From a virus, in IMG/VR virus record IMGVR_UViG_3300042731_000955, positions 1 to 39,270 of that record: a stretch of 39,270 nucleotides of DNA; one strand, written 5' to 3'. Below, piece after piece: positions 27,101-35,500 of the stretch. Every line of letters starts with the position of its first letter. The stretch's first letter is position 1. A model generated the notes under the pieces. It searched no databases. It saw only the letters and a list, made by a program, of their open reading frames with translations, and was not told where the DNA came from. The translations under genes and the position numbers were made by a program.

Positions 27101-28976
27101 TGGAACGATTACAACTCTAGAATCAACATCTCTTACTTCACAAACTGGAGATTTTACTACTTCTATTACATCTCCTTTGTTGAATAGAGAGTCCGATAAC
27201 TTTGAATTAATTGCAGGTACTTTTAATGTAAATGCATCTATCAATGTCAACGATAAACTAACTATTGCAAAAACCACTGGTAATTTAGAAACTAGTGGAT
27301 ATGTCAAGATTTCGGATTATCTGTTGATTGATAATCTACTCAAGATTGATACCAATGTTATTTCCACAATTACACAGCAAGATATTGTTTTACAACCTTC
27401 TGTTGGAAAACTAGTCAAGTGTGATGCTACCAGTGCATTGGTAGTTCCTGCTGGTACTACTATCCAAAGACCAGGCGTTGCTACTGCTATTGATGGATCT
27501 ATTAGATACAATACTCAAACAGAGCAGTATGAAGGATATAATGGAACTAATCAATCTTGGTCATCACTTGGTGGTGTTAGAGACCTAGATGGAAACACCT
27601 ATATTCTAGCAGAAGAAACTACAGGAGCAAACGATAATACGTTGTGGTTCATTAACGACAACGTTAATACCATGAAGTTTACTCCAAACTACATGGAGTT
27701 TGTAAATGTAAAGAAAGCAAGATCTCTTAACGTATCTGCTCCTACATTTATTGAGTGGAGAGCAAACATTCCTGTAAACCTAGGACAGTTTGTTAAGTAT
27801 AAGAATAATCTTTATGAAGTAACTGTTGGTGGTACAACAGGAACATCTGGTTCTGAACCTGTTCATACAAGTGGAGCAGTAGCAAACGGATCTGCTGAAC
27901 TAACTTGGTCTCAACTTGCTGTTGCACCGATTACATTTGAAGACTACGAAGAGTTTAGATTTGATCCATTTGGATCATCACCAGTCAGGGTTAATAATAA
28001 TCTCAAGTTCCAAAATGCTACCATTTCTACATCAGTAGATGACCTAACCCTATCACCAAACTCTGGTAAGAAGATTGTCTGTGATGCAGCAACCACACTT
28101 GCTCTACCTGTAGGTGCTGACGCTGACAGAGGTGTTCCTATTCAAGGTTCTGTTAGATTCAGTACAACTTCTGGTCAATTTGAAGGATACGATGGAGCAA
28201 ACTGGGGTTCTCTTGGTGGTGTTAAGGACGTTGATCAAAACACTTACATTATTCCAGAATCTTCTCCTGGAGCAAACGAGAATACACTGTACTTCTACAA
28301 TGATGGACAGAAGAGTGCTGAGTTAACAACAACTGCACTTGACTTCTATGCGGTCGATGCTGTTCGATCAATGACATCTGATGAATTTGAATTGACTGCA
28401 TCTCTATTAACTATTGATCAGTCTGCAACTACATTAGACAACACTTCTGCCACAACTACATTCTTACATTCATCTAAGCAATACTTCGATATCGGACTTT
28501 CTGCTGGTGTTACAGTAGATCCTATTCTAAGACTAGATGATCAGGGTGATGTTTATTTCAATACAACATTTGGTTCTGGATTTAATGGTGTTAAGATCTT
28601 TGATAGCGAACTTAAAGAATTTGAACTTGCTGATGTTCGTATTTTAACAGATAAGATTACTTTAATCAAAGGAACGATTGATAATGGAGGCAGTGAAATT
28701 TATTCTGCTGCAACTGAAGAAAGTGCAAAGGTTGTTGTTACTGCACACAACCCAACCACGAATGATAAGCAAATGATTGAATTTGGTTGTATTGATAACG
28801 GAACAGATGTCTATTATACAGAGTATAACAATATACTAACTGGAGTTAGACTATTTGAACCAACCTTTGAATACACTGCAAATAATACCGTCAGACTAAA
28901 TATCTCAGTTGGGGCTGACGTTGGTGGCACCCAGAACGTTAATATCACCGTTGTTTCGCACATTACTAAGAAATAA
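24150..28976 (+). CDS. Virion structural protein with cupredoxin-like domains (1608 aa)
   Basis: The N-terminus (ARTDTFEQQRVKINEISNAI) resembles the KIN...I helix at the start of T4 gp9/gp10-type baseplate proteins, followed by an ENDTTLGIYR strand region typical of phage fibres. Then come GxGY beta repeats (about 97-240, 380-497, 657-680); a cupredoxin-like domain (246-361) with H296, C345, H348 and M351; two GM-V-G/GT-V repeats (514-637); a second, degenerate cupredoxin (about 770-945) interrupted by a third such repeat (827-891); a duplicated module (1090-1177 and 1310-1392, each ending in LGGV, then NTYI and GAN-NTL); and a carbohydrate-binding-like NLYEVT...HTSG stretch at 1200-1256. The ATG overlaps the previous gene. 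It is probably a peripheral baseplate or fibre protein; metal binding is unproven. Confidence 0.8.
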   Translation: MPAINVARTDTFEQQRVKINEISNAIFNITAGGSDLATGKLRIGDGTKQEPSLAFENDTTLGIYRANVGVLGFVAQDKKIVNFSSTEILGFQSFNLQKNVVSEVIISNAGQNYDAGIYSDVFVNGGTGSALSLDIEVIAHDGVINNTGEGYTPGSFSNIPLTGGNGSGALLNFTVEEIVGDITNAGSAYAPGNYFSVPLTTSGSGSNATADILIDGTVDYNASITNAGTGYTEGTYEGVSLFNAATTTYTVAAITNPGTPPPSEVYTINGNTQQVLTLTVGNTYRFDVSDASLTTHPLAFQNTGGEPLDPVFFSTQFAGIPGNAGAFIDLIIKPGAPTTAIEYYCTSHSGMGAAINLQTGAAGSSGNGMTIDIEVDASGVVTSASMNTAGQGYSTGDVLSALDTILIGAGNGFEYTLGGSFTYTGTVSSITITNQGSGYETGDTLSIADADVGGGGGSGFLYTITSNPGSITGIFWQDRGTGYLVGDTLNPAGPVNNVATTLSGTVAGVSGSCLQASTTITVTSTTGILNGMIVSGDQIDAGTTVVNVINATQIEISANPTADEPSATFSFSGPGLNNVLSVATTAGIFEGMIVTVASGVGTLLPNTTVQSVDSDNNEITISQDADSPGNVSVNFTPPYGTGSPSWEYEINSVGVVDTIAVNGEGNGYEIGDQITVDESLLVQPETFAVTNQSLTKITFATPPAAGTFTTSDQITEDGVINFDVVLVKESGGSTDYILVQNTTIVAGADIETVANPGTTYTTNTIENTFRYAIDGSIEPSITLYVGSSYTFDLSDGTNSGHLFALSAFRDGVYAPSIVENVTVDLTANSAEITVTAAQAAAILPGMAITQTSGSGIPSGTTVVSVNTGTNVVTMSNNSLIDTTGSVLDFAGVEYTDGVTRTDESLTIIVRDTTPTLYYYCGTGVGHENEGGFDNEEIAITIDPNNPKTFGSDALFVVSDITSSNSVGLDIVEGEVTADKVTTTNGTITTLESTSLTSQTGDFTTSITSPLLNRESDNFELIAGTFNVNASINVNDKLTIAKTTGNLETSGYVKISDYLLIDNLLKIDTNVISTITQQDIVLQPSVGKLVKCDATSALVVPAGTTIQRPGVATAIDGSIRYNTQTEQYEGYNGTNQSWSSLGGVRDLDGNTYILAEETTGANDNTLWFINDNVNTMKFTPNYMEFVNVKKARSLNVSAPTFIEWRANIPVNLGQFVKYKNNLYEVTVGGTTGTSGSEPVHTSGAVANGSAELTWSQLAVAPITFEDYEEFRFDPFGSSPVRVNNNLKFQNATISTSVDDLTLSPNSGKKIVCDAATTLALPVGADADRGVPIQGSVRFSTTSGQFEGYDGANWGSLGGVKDVDQNTYIIPESSPGANENTLYFYNDGQKSAELTTTALDFYAVDAVRSMTSDEFELTASLLTIDQSATTLDNTSATTTFLHSSKQYFDIGLSAGVTVDPILRLDDQGDVYFNTTFGSGFNGVKIFDSELKEFELADVRILTDKITLIKGTIDNGGSEIYSAATEESAKVVVTAHNPTTNDKQMIEFGCIDNGTDVYYTEYNNILTGVRLFEPTFEYTANNTVRLNISVGADVGGTQNVNITVVSHITKK
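24885..25232 (+). other. Cupredoxin-like domain with complete type-1 copper ligand set
   Basis: Residues about 246-361 of the 1608-aa protein. LTLTVGNTYRFDVSD is followed by TTHPLAF with His296; then IEYYCTSHSGMGAAI gives Cys345, His348 and Met351. The C-x2-H-x2-M spacing equals that of amicyanin. Strand pattern and ligand order fit a plastocyanin/amicyanin fold. Confidence 0.65.
26460..26985 (+). other. Second, degenerate cupredoxin-like domain with an inserted repeat
   Basis: Residues about 771-945. LYVGSSYTFDLSDGTNSGHL matches the first copy, with His801. The C-terminal strand is LYYYCGTGVGHENEGG, with Cys920 and His926 but C-x5-H spacing and no Met. Between the two lies a GM-I-x-GIPSGTTV repeat (about 827-891) that is not part of the fold. 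Confidence 0.5.
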
Positions 28977-28978
28977 AA

Positions 28979-29479
28979 ATGGCATCTACAAAAGAAAAGT
29001 TTGATTCAGCTGGTGGATTTTCTGTAGAAAAAACAGTTCATATTGATGAACTGCACAATATTCAGAATATAAACTCTGTAGAATTAAAGAATACATATTA
29101 TGCTGATAGCAGACATAAAACTGTTATTCTCCGTGGACTCAATACGGCAGTTCTACAGTTAGATGACATTGGAACACAACCTACAATTGATAACAATACC
29201 ATTAACTTTATTACTGGAAGAGTTATTGCAGTAAACCCACAAGGCACTGTTTATTCTGCAAAATTAGAGTCTGTTGTTACGTGTGGTCCCGCTGGAGCAA
29301 CAACAGTTTTATCCACAATGACTACTGTTATTAAGGATGATATTCCAACTGGTCAGACATGGGACATTGTTCCATTGGGATCAACAAACCGTTTCAGTTA
29401 TTCAACTACGAGAGCAGGCACGACAAATACAATCAAGTGGTTAGTGGCTACTGAGATTGTTAGTATTGCATGGACCTGA
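28979..29479 (+). CDS. Structural-type protein of unknown function (166 aa)
   Basis: A 166-residue, strand-rich protein without signal peptide or membrane segment. The middle contains VILRGLNTAVLQL and a GTVYSAKLESVVTCG strand, and the end has FSYSTTRAGTTNTIKWLVAT. The layout of its last 90 residues (GTVYSAK, then strands, then an NTIKW strand) loosely parallels the C-terminal domain of the preceding 1608-aa protein (EIYSAATEESAKVVV, then NTVRLNI), so the two may share a terminal beta domain. It starts 2 bases after the previous stop and is the last gene before the promoter at 29482. I do not recognise a named family; a small virion protein is the likeliest role. Confidence 0.75.
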   Translation: MASTKEKFDSAGGFSVEKTVHIDELHNIQNINSVELKNTYYADSRHKTVILRGLNTAVLQLDDIGTQPTIDNNTINFITGRVIAVNPQGTVYSAKLESVVTCGPAGATTVLSTMTTVIKDDIPTGQTWDIVPLGSTNRFSYSTTRAGTTNTIKWLVATEIVSIAWT

Positions 29480-29481
29480 TG

Positions 29482-29488
29482 CTAAATA
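29482..29488 (+). promoter_or_regulatory. Candidate late promoter CTAAATA before the fibre gene
   Basis: CTAAATA (within GCTAAATATAA) lies directly after the stop of the 166-aa gene and ends 36 nt before the ATG at 29524, matching the spacing of the promoters before 13893 and 15831. A purine-rich AGGCGGA at 29504-29510 may serve as the Shine-Dalgarno, though 13 nt from the ATG is long. Confidence 0.6.
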
Positions 29489-29523
29489 TAACAGAGGATA
29501 ACTAGGCGGAGCACGCGAGCGTC

Positions 29524-32500
29524 ATGAGTTTTAATATCAATTCCGATAAAGAGTTTATTAGAGGTTCAAAACCTCAACTCATCGGTGATAACGAACTTAC
29601 TATTAGAGCAGGTTCTGGTACTCTCGAAAGAGAGATTATTAGAACACAATTAGATGCAAACACAGGATTGCCTCGTGTTGGTATTAACAGAACAGGACAA
29701 AGAGTCAACGAAGTTAATATCACTTCTGGTGGTTCTGGATATACAACTGCTCCCAGTGTTCAAATTGATCCTCCTTCTACTCCTGGTGGACAGCAAGCAC
29801 TAGCATCTGCTTTTATCTTTAACGGGCAAGTAATTAACATTGCTATCAACAACCCTGGTAGTGGATATACTTCTGCTCCTGAAGTAACTATTAGTGGTGG
29901 TGGAGGTGCTGGTGCCGACGCAGACGCAGTTCTTGATACCGTTGATTTTGAACTTGACATCAATGGTGCTATTAGAACTTCAACGTCGATCATTTCAGAC
30001 ACGGCAAGAATTCTAAACCTTGATATTGATAATGTTGTTACTCCTGACCTAGTATTAAGAGGTCCAAACCTCAAGACATACATGAATGGCACTGGAACCC
30101 TTTGGGATTCCAATGTTATTGTACAGAAAGATGCTTACAGATATTTTGGTGCAAACGTATATCAAGCAATTGAAACTGGCACCACATCAGATTCTGCACC
30201 AGTACATACTGATGGTATTGAACTAAATGGTACTGTTCCATTTAAGCATATTGGTATTAGATCAAATGACCAGAATGCATTTGCATTTGGTGAAACTGGA
30301 GAAGCAGGCATCTTCCCTCGTTCTATTACCCCATTACTTGGTGATAGATCCGATAGAATTGCTACTACAGAATACGTCCTCAACCTAGCGACAAATGACG
30401 TTGGTGGTCGTATCTATGTTTCTGAGCAGATTGGTTCTGACTTGAACGATGGTCGTTCAGCAGTTAATCCTGTTCGTACAATTAAGAAGGCAGCGCAACT
30501 AGCGTGGGCAACTCCTGGCGTCAAAGAAACGCTAGTTGTTTCTGGTGGTGATTACCTAGAAGATAACCCAATCTCTCTACCACCAGATTGTTCTATTGTT
30601 GGTGATAACTTACGTCTTGTAATCATCAGACCAAAAAACCCTGGCAAGCATATTGTCAAGTTTGGTGATAAGAACTATGTTATTGGTGTCACTTACAGAG
30701 ACCAGATTGATGCTAACGGAGATCCCGTTGCTACTTGGGATTTTGCTATGGTCTTTGATGACAAGCAAAGAATTTGTATTGACAAAGAAGCAAATGGCGA
30801 TTTTGGCACTGCATACCCAATCGGTCACCAAATTTTTGGACCAGACAGATTCCGTGTTGATTTCCAACAGAACACTGGTCTACAACAACTTACGACTGGA
30901 TTAACAGTTGTTGGTGTTAACACTGGTGCTAGAGCAACTATCATTGATAACACATTTACAACAACTACAGGTGCTAGTGCATACATTAGTGGTACACTCG
31001 ATGTAGAACTAACCAGTGGTTCTTTTGTAGAAGGTGAACAATTTAGATACATTACTTCTGCATCTACCAATAGTGCAATTACTGCATTCACTATTACGGA
31101 AACTAGTGGTCAAAATACATTCAGAACGACTACAGATCCAACGTCAGAAATTCCTGGTGGTTCGTACCTCTATCTAGATGATATTGATGATTCTAGTTTC
31201 ACTCAAGGATACTACGAAGTTGCTAGTATTACACCAGATGATGATGTCAATCCAACTTATTGGGATGTTGAGGTTGTTCCTATTCTAGGATCCCCACAAT
31301 GGAATACAACTCAATCAGAAGGCATTTTAATTTATGATGCTAGTGTAGTATCATACACATTCGACTCTACAAGTCTAAAGTCAATTAGAGCAGAAGGTGA
31401 AGTTGTATCTGTTGATGATGACATCACAAATACTTTACCTATTCAGAGAATCGACTTCTCTCTACAGGGTGATCCATCTATTGCAACTGGTGGTTTCCAG
31501 TCCGCTCAGTTTGGTAATGCTGAAGACCTTGGTGGTATTGTATTCTACACCAACGAACTAGTTGGTAGAGCAAATACTCACGACTTCAAAGAAGGTCAAG
31601 AAATTTTAATTCAAGGACTACCAACTGGCGGAGGAACAGACTTAGGATTCCTAAATGGTAAGCAAAGAATCTATAAGGTTCTAGAAGATGCTGACGGTCG
31701 TGCAAGAAGATTCGTTATTCCTAAAAAGTCATCAATTAACGATGCAAACTTTGATCCTGGTCAAAACGCTACAGTAAGCACCTTCTCTAAGAGTATTACT
31801 CTATCACTACTCAACTCACCAAACACCTTCCCTCTTGCAACACCTGTAGATAGAAGGTATCAAGATGCTTGTACTTTCATCCGCAACAACAGAGAGTTTA
31901 TTGCTGATGAAGTCGTCGGAAGAATTAATGATGAATTTAAGAAAGATCACTATGCAGTCTATGATGTTTCTGGAAATGATTTCAAAATCTATCTTGGAAC
32001 TTCGGGTCCTGCAAACATTTATGACAACACAAATCCAACTGGCACAGTAAGTTTTGGTGGTAGTGTATATAATATCACCGATTTTGTCTATGATAATACA
32101 GTCACTGGTGTAGCGACGATTACAACTAGCGTTTCAATCCCATCACTTAACGAAGATGATATTGTTAAGTTAGCAGGAATTGAAGTCAGTTGCGATAATG
32201 GAACTAAGATTTACCCAGCATACTCTTCTCCTGGAAGTGATGATCAGTGTCGCGAAGATGTCATTCACTTCTGTAATGCAATTGTCAGAGATTTAGAATT
32301 TGGATCAAACCACAATGTTATTGAAGCAGCACAAAAATATATTGTTGGTGCTAAAGTTACATATGTAGAAAACGAAATTATTCAAACTGTACGTGCAATT
32401 GAATATGCACGAGAGTTGTGCATCTATGCAATGAGAAACTGGAGAACCGAAAACGGAACTCCATCGGATCCAGTATATGTACCACAATATTCTTCTGTAA

Positions 32501-35500
32501 CAAGATACTTTGATGATACTGTTATCACAACAACAGCAGGAACACCTGCTTGTGCCAACGTAGCATCTGCTATTGACGCTCTAGCATTTCTCTGGGTAGA
32601 TGTTATTTCAAATGATGCAAGTGGTACGTATCTAGATGCTGCATATTTGATTGCTAGAAACAGAGATGTGATTGCAGATCAGGCACTGATTGATACCGAG
32701 ACAGCTTATCCTGGATTGGGTCTAGATGATATCAATCAAAGAAAGTGTCGCAGAGATATTAACTATGTACTTGGTGGATTGATTAGAGACCTTGTTCTTG
32801 GTGGAAACTCTGGTATTGTAACAAATGCAGAATTCTACTTCACTGGAACTGAACTTACTGGAATTCCAGAAACTCAAAAAGCTGAAACTATCTACGCATT
32901 CCAGAGAGTAGCAGAGTATGCCAAGCAGGCAATGCGTAATTGGTCTAGCAGTGGAAACATCACTGCTTCTGCACCAACCAATGCTACTTATAGTCCAACC
33001 AGTGGTCAACTTATTCTTACTATCCCAACCGCAAATCTCCCTGCAGGGTTCCGTGGAGGTACTCCAGATAGCAGAGTAGGATTCCAGTTGGGAGCATTAT
33101 CTTTCACCTGCAATCATGATGGTGGTGGAACAGACGCAAGTCCAAAAATTCTGGATGCAAACGTAGGTCAATCATTCCCAGTTCTAGGATATAGTGAGAG
33201 TGGTGGTATTTCTACAATCCAGTTGAATGTTGGTCCTGCTGGAAGTAATACAGATGCACATACTTTTGATAGTGCTCTTCCAAACGGAACAATTTTCGTA
33301 AGTGATTACACAGCACTAACTACACCTATTCCTAGATTTGAGGACCACTCGATTCTAACAGATTATCCAAACACACCATTGTGTGCTGGTGTAGAATCAA
33401 CAATCTCTACTGCAATGGGTCTGTTTGAGGACATCCTCGATGGAACTATTGAACCTGGAGCAACTACAAAAACTACAGGAACAATCTTCGATCCTGCGGA
33501 GATTATTACATATCCAGATTCTTACATCTATGACCAGAATAACGTCAGAACGGCAGTTCGTGCTATCTATGATGATTATCCAATCATTGAAGCATCACCA
33601 TATACTCAGAACTCTTCTGTTATCTCTTTCCTTGGTGGTAGTGGTGCTCTGGTCGATGGTTCTAAGGTCAAGCAACCCAACTGTCCTTTCCCAGGTCTAG
33701 AGTTAGACGGAACAGCGTCCTTCCCTAACCAGGGTAAGTCGATGGTTGCATCTGCATTCACCATCGTCTCCTTTGGTGGTACAGGATACAAGGTTATCGA
33801 AGATGGATACACCCAGTTGGTTTCGGTCTTCGTTATCTTCTGTGCTGACGGTGTGCTTGCTGAGTCTGGTGGTTATTGCTCCATCACGAACTCTGCTACT
33901 AACTTTGGTATCCACGCTCTTCGTGGTGTTGGATTCAGAAGAGAAGCATATAGTTTTGACGTTGGAACAATCACCAACGTATCCTCTACCCCAACTGGTA
34001 GAGCAATTCTGACAGTTGATGGTCTTGGAAGAGAACCACTAGAGCATTATGTTGTCAAGATTGACGGATATGAAAATACAAACGAAGTAGAATACTTCAT
34101 TGATTCTGTAGGAGATGTAGGTGCTGGACCACCGTTCCAAGCAGATCTTACCATCGATGATGGTCAAGGTCAACCTATGGACATCACTGACAGTGCTACT
34201 GGTCTTCCAGTTTCCACCAGTGTTCTTACTGGTAAAACAATCAGACTACACAGACCTTCTATCGTTAACTCTTCTTCCCACACTTGGGAATTTGCAGGTT
34301 CTGGTACTAACTACTTAGCACTACCTGAGAACGGTGGTACTAAGGATGAGGCAGAAGAGCAGGTATCAGAAAACTATGGTCGTGTGTATGTCTCAGGTAC
34401 TGACGAACTAGGCGACTTCAAGGTTGGTACGTTCGCTAGAATTGAGAACAGAACTGGCGCTATCACCTTTACAGGTACGGTTACCATCTCAGAAGTTGAA
34501 TTCTTGAAACTGAAGGGTGGCGACGTTGTTGTTACTGGATTCTCTGCTGATAATACTCTTGGTGGAGCAGCAACTAGCGACTCTGTACTACCTACTCAGA
34601 AGGCAGTTAGAGATTATATCACTAACAACCTTGGTCCTTTCATCAACAAACCATACTCCACGAACGCTGTTCCTAGAGCACTGGTCGAACTTACTGATTC
34701 TGGTAAGATCTCTATTGACCAGATCCCAGCACTCAGACCATTTGAAGTCTATACTGTTGCTGACGCTGCAGCAAGACGTTCTATTGAAGGCGCACTTGCT
34801 GGTGATATTGCTATCCAACAGGATACAAACGCATCGTTTATTCTTAACAACGATCTAACCAGTCAGTTCTTAGCATTCCAACCAGATCCAACACTACAGT
34901 TTACTCTCAATGACATCTTTACTGGTAGTGTATCTAATGGTCGTATTCAGGCAACTGAGTATAGAGAAGGTGTTGTCTATACCCTAACTCTAACTAATGG
35001 TGGTTCTGGATATACCCAGGCACCAACAGTCCAAATTAACGGAACTCTAGGTCAAGGTGGTGTAGAAGCTAAAGCGGAATGTACTATCGCAAATGGCGAA
35101 GTTGTAACTATTTCGCTAATTGAATACAATGGATATATTGGTGGTAAAGGATATTCTTCTACTGATCCAATTACTGTTGTTATTACTTCACCTCCTGGAG
35201 CAGGTGTTACAGCACAGGCAAACGCTTTACTTGAATCAAGACTTTACGGTGATATCGTCAACAGAATTCAAATTGAAGATACCGATACTATTGAAAGTAG
35301 CGATGTTCCATCGGTAACAGTTAACTTAACTAGAGTCGTTAATACATCTTCTTCACTAGAATCTAACTGGGTAGCACTATCTTCAAACCAGATTGCTGCT
35401 TCTGATATTACTAGTGGTGTTCTTGAGACAGATAGACTTGCTCTTGGTGGCACTGCAAACTCCTTTACATTCTTGAGAGGAGACTCAAACTTTGCACTTG

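Noticed and set aside
33100-33180. FTCNHDGGG in the fibre as a possible third cupredoxin site
   Set aside because: There is no preceding VGxxYxFD-like strand with His and no Met after the Cys-x-His; it fits better the FTC...DGN strand domain common in phage fibres.
34517-34858. 113-aa + strand ORF inside the fibre gene
   Set aside because: It is a Leu-rich frame-shifted reading of a conserved fibre region, with no start signal of its own.
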